The notes beneath the pieces were generated by a model that searched no databases, had not been told where the DNA came from, and saw nothing but the letters and a program-made list of their open reading frames with translations. A stretch of DNA of 64,000 nt from Actinomyces ruminicola (GTDB lineage: Bacteria; Actinomycetota; Actinomycetes; Actinomycetales; Actinomycetaceae): assembly GCF_900103885.1 (NCBI RefSeq), contig NZ_FNIM01000001.1, forward strand, positions 186,001-250,000, in the 5' to 3' direction. The position numbers and the translations under genes were made by a program. This document shows, piece after piece, positions 17,969 to 27,297 of the stretch. Position 1 is the first letter of the stretch. Each line of letters begins with the position of its first letter.

Positions 17969-18030
17969 CCGATCTGGGCACGTAACTACTACCGATCTCG
18001 GCACGTAACTACTACCGAACTCGGCACAGA
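17969..18030. repeat. Tandem 23-bp repeat, family B right array (inverted)
   Basis: Two full 23-bp units (17969-17991 and 17992-18014, core GGGCACGTAACTAC or CGGCACGTAACTAC) and a degenerate third. Read on the minus strand, the core is GTTACGTGCC, so the array is an inverted relative of the one at 17281. Together the two arrays bracket about 615 bp containing family A copy 2 and family C copy 1 but no gene. From 18031 to the flippase stop I see nothing further. Confidence 0.85.
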
Positions 18031-18165
18031 GGAGGCCGTCCGCAAGGACGCCGGCCCCGATCGCTCATCCCTGTCTCATGGGCCACGCCCCACCAGCTGT
18101 GCCGGGCCCCGCCCTGCTAGGTCACGCCCCGTCCGTCGGACCGCACCGCCAGAAGCAATGACCAT

Positions 18166-19596
18166 TTACTCGGCGACGTGCCGACCCCGACGACGGCGCG
18201 CGATCCCCGGAAGGGCATCGCGATGGGCATACCCGTACAGACCCAGGGTGGCGTAGACCGCCACCAGCGCCACCGGTGGCCCGCCCGCCGCCACCGCCGC
18301 CAGGAACACGGCACACACCAGCAGCTCGGTGAGCGTGTCGATGAGAATCGGCACCCTGATCAGACGGTTGATCAACGCCTCCGAGGCGATCGAGCGGGCC
18401 GCCGAGACCACCGCGATCAGGAACACGGCCGCCGTGACCGAGCCCCACGAGTAGACCGTCCACCAAGTGCCCACCACCGCCAGGCCCAAGCAGGCCACGT
18501 TGATCAGCGCCATCAGCCGCTCCCGGCGCATGACCTTCAGGAACACCACCGACAGCCCTCGGCTCTTGGTCTCGTACACGCTCAAGGGGAACAGCAGGGC
18601 CAGGAAGAAGATCGCCTGCGCGTAGTTGGGCAGCCACGCCCGCAGCACCCAGGCCAGCGGGAAGTACAGACCGAGCATGAGCACCAGCGGCGTGACGAAC
18701 CGCGAGCGCAGGGCCGCGTAGGCATCGGCGTAGTGGGCCCGGTCGAGGTTGCTCAGCTGCGGATAAACGGAGATCGACACCGAGTTGACCAGCACCATGA
18801 ACATGGTGGTGAACTGAAACGCCAGGGATACCTGCGCGAACATCTCGATACCCCAGTGGTCCTCCACCGCCCAGCGCACCACGAAGGTGATCAGCGCGGC
18901 CGCAAGGTTAGACACCAGCACGAACATGCCCGCGCCGCAGTCGACGAAGAACTCCCGGGTGGCCTGCCAGCTCAGGTCGGGCCGGGTCAGGAACACGCCG
19001 CGGGCGATCAGCACCGCGATGACCAGCCCCAGAGCCTTGCCCAGGGCGTCGAAGACGATGAACACGATCACTTCGCGCACGCCCACCAGCAGAGCGCCAC
19101 CGACGCCGATGAAGGTCACCAGCCGCTCCACCACCGTGCCCAGGGCGAAGGCCCGCGCCCGGCCGGCTATCTGCAGGATCACCGTGACCAGCGTGCGCGG
19201 CACGTAGAACAGGGCGCCCGCTCCCGCCAACACCAGGATCAGCGCCCGCTGCTGCGGTGGGGCAGCCGCCCACACCCACGCCACCAGGCCTACACAGGCC
19301 GCCAGATCCAGCAGGAACAGCCGAATCAGGCCGGCCGACAGACGCGAGCCGGGCATGTCCGCCCAGCGTCTACCTCCCAGGCGCAGGTAGACGCCGTCGG
19401 TGTAGCCGAAGGTCACGTAGCCGAAGTACATGACGTACAGCTGGTAGAGCTGCCACAGCCCGTAGTCGGCCACGGAGATGATTCGCGGCAGCACCAGCGT
19501 GAGCAGTGCCGCCGAGAGCATGTACAGGACGTTGCCGACCAGCACCCAGGGCAGGCCCCGGGTCAGGCTGCGGCCAGTCGGAGAGGCGGTGGACAC
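18166..19596 (-). CDS. Wzx-like polysaccharide flippase, multi-pass membrane protein
   Basis: 476 residues with 12 to 14 hydrophobic segments, starting GLPWVLVGNVLYMLSAALL and followed by LPRIISVADYGLWQLYQLYV, the pattern of the MATE/MOP-type polysaccharide exporters (RfbX/Wzx). It would flip lipid-linked repeat units across the membrane. The start GTG at 19596 is preferred because GAGGAGA lies 6 nt upstream; a longer frame from 19611 would overlap that site. It is on the minus strand, tail-to-tail with the polymerase across the repeat-rich gap and head-to-head with the dehydratase gene. The inverted orientation inside the locus, next to inverted repeats, suggests a local inversion. Confidence 0.88.
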   Translation of the reverse strand: MSTASPTGRSLTRGLPWVLVGNVLYMLSAALLTLVLPRIISVADYGLWQLYQLYVMYFGYVTFGYTDGVYLRLGGRRWADMPGSRLSAGLIRLFLLDLAACVGLVAWVWAAAPPQQRALILVLAGAGALFYVPRTLVTVILQIAGRARAFALGTVVERLVTFIGVGGALLVGVREVIVFIVFDALGKALGLVIAVLIARGVFLTRPDLSWQATREFFVDCGAGMFVLVSNLAAALITFVVRWAVEDHWGIEMFAQVSLAFQFTTMFMVLVNSVSISVYPQLSNLDRAHYADAYAALRSRFVTPLVLMLGLYFPLAWVLRAWLPNYAQAIFFLALLFPLSVYETKSRGLSVVFLKVMRRERLMALINVACLGLAVVGTWWTVYSWGSVTAAVFLIAVVSAARSIASEALINRLIRVPILIDTLTELLVCAVFLAAVAAGGPPVALVAVYATLGLYGYAHRDALPGIARRRRGRHVAE

Positions 19597-19694
19597 AGAG
19601 ATTCTCCTCACGTGTCATCGCTGCAGGGCGCAGACGGGTTCAGGGCGCCAGTCTGCGATGACCTACCCCATGCTGGCCTGCGCGCACCGCGTCC

Positions 19695-19739
19695 GTCAAA
19701 CGATTGGCGTTTGACCCCCGCCGCATTTAAGTCTTAAAT
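19695..19739 (+). promoter_or_regulatory. Promoter with two palindromes before the dehydratase operon
   Basis: TTGACC (19711-19716) and TTAAAT (19734-19739) form a -35/-10 pair with a 17-bp spacer. Two inverted repeats sit on it: GTCAAACG ... CGTTTGAC (8-bp arms, 5-bp centre, 19695-19715) over the -35 box, and ATTTAAG-T-CTTAAAT (19725-19739) over the -10 box. This is an unusually AT-rich patch for the window. It lies between the divergent flippase and dehydratase genes. Regulator binding is inferred. Confidence 0.72.
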
Positions 19740-19880
19740 GTTATTGGCCCTCGTTCCGCTTCCCTGACGTCGAGGCCGTGCCGGAATCACCTTGTCTCCG
19801 CAGGTTCGACGTTGCCGTAGTCACGAGGGTGCCGCCCTGAGCCCTGGGTCGGTCTCCCGCCGAGAGGTATGTGACCAATC

Positions 19881-21749
19881 ATGCGACCGAATACTTCATC
19901 CCCTGAACGTCAACCGCTGTTCATGCCCGTCGTCGACACCCTTTTCTGGCTGCTCGCCGCCTTCGTGGCCTGCCGCCTGCACGGCGACGCCTTCACCTCG
20001 CCGGCGGCGCTCACCCTGCTGGCCTGCGCCGCCGTCGCCGGAATTGTCAGCCTGTGCCTGGGGTATCTTTGGCTGCTGACCTACCGACGTCGTTATCCTG
20101 CCGGTTCCTTCGAGGAGGCCACCGCCGTCGCCGCCCAGTTCGGCGTATCCGCCCTGGTCATGCTGGTGGTGGCCGCCGGCTGGGCCGCCGCCACCGGCAC
20201 TCCCCTGCGCACGCTCACGCTGTCGGCCACCTTCGCCCTGGCGCTGCTGGCGGCACTGACGGTGCGCTTCGCCGCCCGCCTGGTGACCACCTACCAGGCC
20301 TCCCAGTACTACCAGCGCGTCGCCCGCGATCAGGCGCCGATCGTCGTCGTCGGAGCGGGCCGCGTGGGTGAGCAGATCATCCACCTGACCAAGTTCGACG
20401 CCGCCTCCCCCTTCACCCCGGTGGGACTGGTGGACGACGACCCGGCCAAGCGCAACCTGCGAATCCTCGGCGTACCCGTCAGCGGAACCGTGGACGACCT
20501 CATCGACGTTTGCACCGAGCTGTCCGCCGCCACCGTGGTGATCGCCGTCGCCGACTTCCCCGCCGAGCGCCTCAAGCAGGTGACCACCGGCTGCGCCGAG
20601 CACGGCATTCGCGTAATGACGATCGTGCCGGTGCGCCAGCTGACCAACCGCGCCCTACAGATCTCCGACATCCGGGAGATCGACCTGGCCGAAGTGCTCG
20701 GCCGCCGCGAGATTCACACCGACGTCTCCCAGATCGCCGGCTACCTGTCGGGCCGCACCGTGCTGGTCACCGGAGCCGGCGGCTCCATCGGATCCGAGCT
20801 CGCCCGCCAGATTCACGGCTTCGGCCCCAAGGAACTGGTGATGCTGGACCGGGACGAGTCGGCCCTGCACTCCGTGCAGCTGGACATCTACGGCAAGGGC
20901 CTGCTCGACACCCGCGACATGGTCCTGTGCGACATCCGCGACCGGGACGCCCTCGAGGCGGTCTTCGCCGAGCACCGTCCCGAGGTGGTCTTCCACGCCG
21001 CCGCCCTCAAGCACCTGCCGATGCTGGAGATGTACCCGGAGGAGGGTTGGAAGACCAATGTGCTGGGCTCACGCAACGTGATCGACCTGGCGCTGCGCTA
21101 CGACGTGCAGACACTGGTCAACATCTCCACCGACAAGGCGGCCGACCCCACCTCCGTGCTGGGCCGCACCAAGCTGCTCGCCGAGCGCATGACCACGGCG
21201 ACGGCGCTGGAGTGCGGCCGCCGCTTCGTGTCGGTGCGCTTCGGCAACGTGCTGGGCTCGCGCGGCTCCATGCTGTGGACCTTCAAGCGCCAGATCGAGG
21301 AGGGCGGGCCGATCACCGTCACTCACCCGGATGTGGAGCGCTTCTTCATGACCATCCCGGAGGCCTGCCAGCTGGTGCTCCAGGCGGGCTCCTTCGGGCG
21401 TCCCGGGGACACGATGGTGCTGGACATGGGTGAGCCGGTCAAGATCGTCGACGTCGCCCGTCGGCTGGTCGCCCAGTCCGGCAAGGACATCCCGATCGAG
21501 TTCACGGGACTGCGCCCGGGCGAGAAGCTCTCCGAGGACCTTGTCGGTCACTCCGAGCACGGCGAACGCCCCTTCCACCCGCTCGTCAGCCACGTGCGCG
21601 TGCAGGAGGAGGCGCTGCAGGCGGTCGAGGAGCTGCACGCCTGGGCGGTGGGTGAGGACCCCCTGGAGGGAAAGGCACAGACCCCGCCCGACGACGCCGC
21701 CGTGAGGCTCAGTCTCCCGGTCCCCGACTCTGCGGAGGCACTGCGATGA
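19881..21749 (+). CDS. Nucleotide-sugar 4,6-dehydratase, PglF/CapD family membrane protein
   Basis: 622 residues. Four hydrophobic segments occupy about residues 12-130. They are followed by a Rossmann domain (IVVVGAGRVGEQII) and then the SDR catalytic domain (about 290-560). The SDR part shows TGAGGSIGSELARQI, HAAALKHLPMLE and the active-site block STDKAADPTSVLGRTK, where the usual SDR Tyr is absent, as in PglF-type enzymes that carry Met there; here it is Leu. VRFGNVLGSRGS and GLRPGEKLSEDL complete the family pattern. Expected reaction: UDP-GlcNAc to the UDP-4-keto-6-deoxy sugar. The gene overlaps the aminotransferase by 4 bp. Confidence 0.93.
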   Translation: MRPNTSSPERQPLFMPVVDTLFWLLAAFVACRLHGDAFTSPAALTLLACAAVAGIVSLCLGYLWLLTYRRRYPAGSFEEATAVAAQFGVSALVMLVVAAGWAAATGTPLRTLTLSATFALALLAALTVRFAARLVTTYQASQYYQRVARDQAPIVVVGAGRVGEQIIHLTKFDAASPFTPVGLVDDDPAKRNLRILGVPVSGTVDDLIDVCTELSAATVVIAVADFPAERLKQVTTGCAEHGIRVMTIVPVRQLTNRALQISDIREIDLAEVLGRREIHTDVSQIAGYLSGRTVLVTGAGGSIGSELARQIHGFGPKELVMLDRDESALHSVQLDIYGKGLLDTRDMVLCDIRDRDALEAVFAEHRPEVVFHAAALKHLPMLEMYPEEGWKTNVLGSRNVIDLALRYDVQTLVNISTDKAADPTSVLGRTKLLAERMTTATALECGRRFVSVRFGNVLGSRGSMLWTFKRQIEEGGPITVTHPDVERFFMTIPEACQLVLQAGSFGRPGDTMVLDMGEPVKIVDVARRLVAQSGKDIPIEFTGLRPGEKLSEDLVGHSEHGERPFHPLVSHVRVQEEALQAVEELHAWAVGEDPLEGKAQTPPDDAAVRLSLPVPDSAEALR

Positions 21750-22960
21750 TCCCCTTCTCCCCGCCGACCCTGACCGAGGACGACATCAACGCGGTGGTGG
21801 AGGTGCTGCGCTCCGGCTGGATCACCTCCGGCCCCGTGGGCCGCCGCTTCGAGGAGCGGATCGCCGAGGTGAGCGGCACCACCGGCGCGGTGGCGCTCAG
21901 CTCCGCCACCGCCGCCCTGGAGCTGGCGCTGCGCGCCGCAGGCACCGGTCCGGGCGATGAGGTGGTAGTGCCCGCCTACACCTACACGGCGTCGGCCTCC
22001 GTGATCGATCACGTGGGTGCCAAGATCGTCATGGTCGACTCCGAGCCAGGTTCTCCGTTCCCCAGCGTGGAGCGCATCGCCGCCGCGGTCACCGGCCGCA
22101 CGCGCGCGGTGATCACGGTCGACCTGGCCGGCATCCCCTTCGACTCCCGCCCGCTCGCCACCCTGCTGGCCGGACGGGGGCGGATCGACGCCGGGCTGGG
22201 CGCCGCCCTGGGCCGACCGGTGATCATCTCCGACTCGGCGCACTCGCTGGGGGCGCGCCTGGACTCGTACCCCACCGGGTCGCTCGCCGACCTGACCGCC
22301 TTCTCCTTCCACGCCGTCAAGAACCTGACGACCGCGGAGGGCGGGGCGCTGACCTGGCGCTCCGACCTGCCCACGGATCAGGAGGCGCTCGAACGCTGGG
22401 TGCGCACCTATTCGCTGCACGGGCAGACCAAGGACGCCCTGGCCAAGTCCAGGGGCGCCTCCTGGGAGTACGACGTGATCGCCCCCGCCTACAAGTGCAA
22501 CCTCCCGGACACGCTGGCCGCGCTCGGCCTGTCTCAGTTGGACCGCTACGCCCGCACCCTGGAGCGGCGCCGCGAGCTGCTCGCGCAATACGCCGAGGGC
22601 CTGGCGGGCACCGGTGTGACGCTGCTGGACCACGGCGGCGACGGCGTGGTCTCAGCCGCCCATTTGGCTATCGCCACGCTGCCGGTGGCCGACGTTGCCG
22701 AGCGCAACCGGGTCATCCAGGACCTGTACGAGGCCGGGGTGTCCGCCAATGTCCACTACAAGCCGCTGCCGCTGCTGACCGCCTACCGCGATCTGGGCTT
22801 TGACATCGCCGACTTCCCGGGCGCCCACGCCTTCTACTCCACGGAGCTGACGCTGCCCCTGCACCTGGCACTGAGCGATGCGGATGTGGCGCAGGTGTGC
22901 ACCGCGCTCGCCACCGCGCTGCGGCGGTCCGCTACGCGCGGCACGGTCTCCGCCGCCTGA
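21746..22960 (+). CDS. DegT/DnrJ/EryC1-family sugar aminotransferase
   Basis: 404-residue PLP enzyme predicted to convert the 4-keto sugar from the preceding dehydratase into a 4-amino-4,6-dideoxy sugar. Family landmarks: SGWITSGPVGRRFEERIAE near the N-terminus, SSATAALELALRAAG, VVVPAYTYTASA, SDSAHSLGA, and FSFHAVKNLTTAEGG with the PLP lysine near residue 193. The C-terminal VHYKPLPLLTAYRD and the E-L-T-L-P-L-H motif fit. The ATG overlaps the dehydratase stop (ATGA). This dehydratase-aminotransferase pair with a PglC-like transferase recalls bacillosamine synthesis, but no PglD acetyltransferase is present here. Confidence 0.93.
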   Translation: MIPFSPPTLTEDDINAVVEVLRSGWITSGPVGRRFEERIAEVSGTTGAVALSSATAALELALRAAGTGPGDEVVVPAYTYTASASVIDHVGAKIVMVDSEPGSPFPSVERIAAAVTGRTRAVITVDLAGIPFDSRPLATLLAGRGRIDAGLGAALGRPVIISDSAHSLGARLDSYPTGSLADLTAFSFHAVKNLTTAEGGALTWRSDLPTDQEALERWVRTYSLHGQTKDALAKSRGASWEYDVIAPAYKCNLPDTLAALGLSQLDRYARTLERRRELLAQYAEGLAGTGVTLLDHGGDGVVSAAHLAIATLPVADVAERNRVIQDLYEAGVSANVHYKPLPLLTAYRDLGFDIADFPGAHAFYSTELTLPLHLALSDADVAQVCTALATALRRSATRGTVSAA

Positions 22961-23008
22961 CACCCGACCCCAGCCGACTAATCGACCTACGCAAAGGATC
23001 TGAAAGCA

Positions 23009-23680
23009 ATGCAGGAACTCCTGACCCTCGTACGCCGAGGCCTGGTCTGGATCATCGCCCTGGGCGTGGTCGGCGGCGTGGCCGGGGGCGTACTCGCGGC
23101 CACCGCCGACCCCACCTACACCGCCACCTCCATGGCCTACGTGCAGGTGAAGGTCGACCCCGAGGAAGGCATCAGCGGCTACTCCTACGCCTCCACCGTG
23201 GCCGACTCCGCCACCGACGGCTTTCTGCCGATCATCACCTCCCCTGCCGTGGCACAGAAGGTGATCGACGAGCTCGGCCTCACCCAGACGCCGACCGCAG
23301 TGGCCTCCTGGATCTCGGCGACCCGGGTTACCGGCTCCCCGGCCATTGAGATCCAGGTGTCGGCCCCCTCCCGGGAGGTGGCGATCGCGGTGGCCGACGC
23401 CGTGGTCACCCACGCCTCCAACGACCTGGGGTCACTGGCCGGCGAGGACTATCCGGTCAGCCTGACGCTGCTCAGCCCGGCGCAGGACGGATCCGTCACC
23501 CAGGCGCCCTCCCTGGTCCGCTACGCGGCCGCCGGGGTCGTGGGCGGGGTCATTATCGGCATCATCGTGGCCTTCATGCTCGCCACATCCCGAACGCACC
23601 GTTCCGCGAACGTCCGCACCGGCACGGGATCCCGGGTGCGCAACGACGCCCCGCCGCCGCCCGGTCAGTCTCAGGAGTGA
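23009..23680 (+). CDS. Wzz-like chain length determinant protein (YveK type)
   Basis: 223 residues: an N-terminal membrane segment (LVWIIALGVVGGVAGGVLA, about 12-30), an extracytoplasmic domain with PTYTATSMAYVQV, and a second membrane segment (YAAAGVVGGVIIGIIVAFML, about 170-190) followed by a basic tail. This is the Wzz/capsular polysaccharide co-polymerase layout, which sets chain length. No tyrosine kinase partner is fused or adjacent, unlike most Gram-positive systems. AAAGGATCTGAAAG upstream provides the ribosome binding site. It follows the aminotransferase by 48 bp and is probably the last gene of that operon. Confidence 0.85.
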   Translation: MQELLTLVRRGLVWIIALGVVGGVAGGVLAATADPTYTATSMAYVQVKVDPEEGISGYSYASTVADSATDGFLPIITSPAVAQKVIDELGLTQTPTAVASWISATRVTGSPAIEIQVSAPSREVAIAVADAVVTHASNDLGSLAGEDYPVSLTLLSPAQDGSVTQAPSLVRYAAAGVVGGVIIGIIVAFMLATSRTHRSANVRTGTGSRVRNDAPPPPGQSQE

Positions 23681-24171
23681 GCCGGGGAAGCCTCGCGGAC
23701 CTGACCGTCCTGACCATCGCCGGCGTCCCCGACCCGCTCCGCCAGCCGCAGCCACGCGGAGGCCAACAGGGCTCCGTCCGGACAGTTCAGAGCCACCAAC
23801 TCCACCCGTGACGCCGAAAGCGCCTCCTCACTCGGCGTTTGGGCTCCCGTCAGGCACAGCATTACGTGCGGTCCTACGCGGGCCGCGGCGTTGAGTTCGG
23901 CCAGCAGTCCCGCTGGAGCGCGGCTGCCGTCGTCGACGACCAGCACCGTGTGTGCCCAGTGGTCCGTGTCGCTCGGCGGGACGGTCGTCATCCGGATGCG
24001 CACGTCCGTACCGAGGCGGCGGAGCATGGACGCCGCCTGCATGACGATGTCGCGGTCACGCCGCGAGGCGAGCTCACCGCCCGCCCACAGCACGTTGAAG
24101 GTGGAGGGAGCGCCGGTCGTCTGAACTGACGCGCGGTGAACCGCGCGGCGGTCCTGTCCCGGCTCGCTCAT
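23671..24171 (-). CDS. Hypothetical protein of the polysaccharide locus
   Basis: 166 residues; I do not recognise the family. From residue 25 it reads STFNVLWAGGELASRRD, then MTTVPPSDTDHWAHTVLVVDD, LAELNAAARVGPHVMLCL and VELVALNCPDGALLASAWLRL, suggesting a small alpha/beta domain with alternating hydrophobic strands and no membrane segment. The ATG at 24171 has GGAG nearby. The gene ends 10 bp inside the 3' end of the Wzz-like gene on the other strand. The role is unknown; association with polysaccharide synthesis is only by position. Confidence 0.6.
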   Translation of the reverse strand: MSEPGQDRRAVHRASVQTTGAPSTFNVLWAGGELASRRDRDIVMQAASMLRRLGTDVRIRMTTVPPSDTDHWAHTVLVVDDGSRAPAGLLAELNAAARVGPHVMLCLTGAQTPSEEALSASRVELVALNCPDGALLASAWLRLAERVGDAGDGQDGQVREASPAHS

Positions 24172-24462
24172 GACTCCGCTCCCCTGCAATTCGGCTCTGT
24201 GCTCACACCCCGGCACCGTCGGGCTCGTCCGACCGCCCCGGGGCCGCGGCCCGATCCCCTCAGGCCCGGGCCGCGGCGCACATGCTGCCACCGCACCGAG
24301 CCCCAGAATCGCCCCCGGTCCACTTCGTCGCCGTGCTGAGTCGGTGTTGAGTCAGTGCCGAGTCCCGCCCGCAATTCAGCCGCGTCAGCGGTTGTCCACC
24401 TCACATGCGCGGTAACGGCGCCGACGGGGGAAGGCCCGCCCGGCCGTGACAGAATCGGGGCC

Positions 24463-27288
24463 ATGTCTGAGTCCGCCGCCGCATCCGCAGCGCCCTTGCC
24501 CGCCACCCCGGCCCAGGGCCGCTTCCTGCCCTCCGAGCTCCACTCCCCCCGCGTGCCCGAAAGGGTAAGCACCGACGGCCTGGAGGAGACCTGGAAGGAG
24601 CGCTGGGAGCGGCAGGGCATTTACGCCTTCGACCGCAGCGCCGAGCGCCATGAGGTCTTCTCCATCGACACCCCGCCACCGACCGTGTCCGGCTCCCTGC
24701 ACGTGGGGCACGTGTTCTCCTACACGCACACCGACACGCTGGCGCGCTTCCACCGCATGCGCGGCAAGGCCGTCTTCTACCCCATGGGCTGGGACGACAA
24801 CGGCCTGCCCACCGAGCGCCGGGTGCAGAACTACTTCGGAGTGCGCTGCGACCCCTCGCTGCCCTACGACCCCGACTTCGTCCCCCCGCACACCGGCGGT
24901 GAGGGCAAGTCCATCAAGGCCCGCGACCAGGTGCCGATCTCGCGCCGCAACTTCGTGGAGCTGTGCGAGCGCCTGACCGCTCTGGATGAGGCGCAGTTCG
25001 AGGCCCTGTGGCGTCACCTGGGACTGAGCGTGGACTGGAAGCAGAACTATCAGACCATCGGCAGGCGGGCCCGCAAGGTCGCCCAGACCGCGTTCCTGCG
25101 CAACCTGGCGCGCGGCGAGGCCTACCAGGCCCAGGCGCCGGGCCTGTGGGACGTCACCTTCGGCACCGCGGTCGCCCAGGCGGAGATTGAGTCCCGCGAG
25201 TACCCGGGCTTCTACCATCGCCTGGCCTTCCACGTCGTCGACCCCGAGGCCGCCGCCACCGCCGCCGCGGCCGGCGCCCCCATAGAGACCGGCCCGGACG
25301 GCACCAATGACGTGTGCATCGAGACCACCCGCCCGGAGCTGCTGGCAGCCTGCGTGGCCCTGGTCGCCCACCCCGACGACGTGCGCTACCAGCCCCTGTT
25401 CGGCACCACCGTGGCCTCCCCCGTCTTCGGCGTTGAGGTACCGGTGCTGCCGCACCCGGCGGCGGAGATGGACAAGGGCGCCGGCATCGCCATGTGCTGT
25501 ACCTTCGGCGACACCACCGACATCGACTGGTGGCGTGACCTGAACCTGCCGCTGCGGGCGATCCTGCGCAAGGACGGGCGCATCGAGACCGAGACACCGC
25601 AGTGGATCACCACCGAGTCCGGTCGTAGGGCCTACGCCGAGATGGCCGGCAAGACCACCTACTCCGCCCGTCAGGTGATGGTGGAGGCGCTGTCCGCCTC
25701 CGGCGAGATGCGCGGCGAGCCCACCAAGACCGTGCGCCAAACGAACTTCTTCGAGAAGGGCGACAAGCCGCTGGAGATCGTCACCTCGCGCCAGTGGTAC
25801 ATCCGCAACGGCGGCAAGGCGTGGACCAACCCGGCCTCCGGGAAGGACCTGGCGGCCGAGCTGCTCGAACGCGGCCGGGAGTTGAACTTCTACCCGGACT
25901 TCATGCGGGTGCGCTACGAGAACTGGGTGGGCGGCCTGAACAATGACTGGCTGATCTCCCGCCAGCGCTTCTTCGGCGTTCCCTTCCCGCTGTGGTACCG
26001 CGTGGGCGCGGACGGCGAGGTCGACTACGACGCCGTCATCACCCCCGCTGAGTCCGCCCTGCCGGTGGACCCCTCCACCGACGTGCCGGCCGGCTACACC
26101 GAGGCCCAGCGCGGCCAGCCCGGCGGGTTCGTCGGCGAGCTGGACATCATGGACACCTGGGCCACCTCCTCCCTGTCGCCGCAGCTGGCCTCCGGCTGGC
26201 TGACCGATGCGGACCTGTTCGACCGCGTCTACCCCATGGACCTGCGCCCCCAGGGCCAGGACATCATCCGCACCTGGCTGTTCACCTCCGTGGTGCGCGC
26301 GAACCTGGAGTTCGGCGCCCTGCCGTGGGCCAACGCGGGGCTGTCGGGCTGGATCCTGGACTCCGACCACAAGAAGATGTCCAAGTCCAAGGGCAATGTG
26401 GTCACCCCCATGGGGCTGCTGGAGAAGTACGGCTCCGACGCCGTGCGCTACTGGGCGGCCTCGGCCCGCCTGGGCCTGGACGCCGCCTTCGAGGAGACAC
26501 AGATCAAGATCGGCCGCCGCCTGGCCATCAAGCTGCTCAACGCCTCCAAGTTCGCCCTGTCCATGGGGATCGCGTGGGACGCCGACGCGGCCACGAGGGC
26601 GGCCGCCCCCGCCCCGAACCTGGACGCGGCGGCGGTCACCGAGCCCATCGACCGGGCCGTGCTGGCGGCCCTGGCGGACGTGGTCGATCAGGCCACCACT
26701 GCCTTCGAGGGCTTCGAGCACTCCCGCGCCCTGGAGGCGACCGAGTCGCTGTTCTGGACCTTCTGCGACGACTACATCGAACTGGTCAAGGATCGCGCCA
26801 ACGACTTCGACGCCTCCCACGACCCGGCCGCGGTGCGCAGCGCCCGCACCACGCTGGCGATCGCCGTGGACACCTTCGTGCGCCTGTTCGCCCCATTCCT
26901 GCCCTTCGCCACCGAGGAGGTGTGGAGCTGGTACCGCACCGGCTCCGTGCACCGGGCCGCCTGGCCCGCCGCCGCCCCGCTGCGCGAGGCGGCCGGTGGC
27001 GCCGACGCCGAGCTGGTCGCCCGCGCCGGCGCCGCCCTGGCGGCCCTGCGCAAGGTGAAGTCCGAGGCCAAGACCAGCCAGAAGACGCCGATCCTGGCGG
27101 TGACGCTGGCGGTGTCCGAGCAGGCCCAGCCCGCCATTGAGCTGGTGCGCGCCGACCTGACCGAGGCCGCCAAGGTCACCGGGGAGCTCACGCTCGCCCC
27201 CGCCGCGGACGCCGCCGACGCCCCGGCGGTGCAGGTGACCGCCGTCGAGCTCGGCGAGCCCCCGGCCAAGCCCGCCAAGCGCGGTTGA
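24463..27288 (+). CDS. valS: Valyl-tRNA synthetase
   Basis: 941-residue class I synthetase that charges tRNA-Val. The HIGH-type motif is PPTVSGSLHVGHVFSY (near residue 75) and the KMSKS loop is DHKKMSKSKGN (near residue 640). GWDDNGLPTERRVQ after the first motif and the central editing domain are typical of ValS; the form resembles the shorter type with DPSLPYDPDF after the catalytic start. The ATG at 24463 is preceded by CAGAAT and 7 nt, so the transcript may be leaderless. The 290 bp upstream hold no gene and no T-box. Confidence 0.96.
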   Translation: MSESAAASAAPLPATPAQGRFLPSELHSPRVPERVSTDGLEETWKERWERQGIYAFDRSAERHEVFSIDTPPPTVSGSLHVGHVFSYTHTDTLARFHRMRGKAVFYPMGWDDNGLPTERRVQNYFGVRCDPSLPYDPDFVPPHTGGEGKSIKARDQVPISRRNFVELCERLTALDEAQFEALWRHLGLSVDWKQNYQTIGRRARKVAQTAFLRNLARGEAYQAQAPGLWDVTFGTAVAQAEIESREYPGFYHRLAFHVVDPEAAATAAAAGAPIETGPDGTNDVCIETTRPELLAACVALVAHPDDVRYQPLFGTTVASPVFGVEVPVLPHPAAEMDKGAGIAMCCTFGDTTDIDWWRDLNLPLRAILRKDGRIETETPQWITTESGRRAYAEMAGKTTYSARQVMVEALSASGEMRGEPTKTVRQTNFFEKGDKPLEIVTSRQWYIRNGGKAWTNPASGKDLAAELLERGRELNFYPDFMRVRYENWVGGLNNDWLISRQRFFGVPFPLWYRVGADGEVDYDAVITPAESALPVDPSTDVPAGYTEAQRGQPGGFVGELDIMDTWATSSLSPQLASGWLTDADLFDRVYPMDLRPQGQDIIRTWLFTSVVRANLEFGALPWANAGLSGWILDSDHKKMSKSKGNVVTPMGLLEKYGSDAVRYWAASARLGLDAAFEETQIKIGRRLAIKLLNASKFALSMGIAWDADAATRAAAPAPNLDAAAVTEPIDRAVLAALADVVDQATTAFEGFEHSRALEATESLFWTFCDDYIELVKDRANDFDASHDPAAVRSARTTLAIAVDTFVRLFAPFLPFATEEVWSWYRTGSVHRAAWPAAAPLREAAGGADAELVARAGAALAALRKVKSEAKTSQKTPILAVTLAVSEQAQPAIELVRADLTEAAKVTGELTLAPAADAADAPAVQVTAVELGEPPAKPAKRG

Positions 27289-27297
27289 CGCGCCCCT

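Noticed and set aside
24172-24462. T-box leader for valS
   Set aside because: I searched the 290-bp leader for a GGNACCGCG motif and found none; the start looks leaderless.
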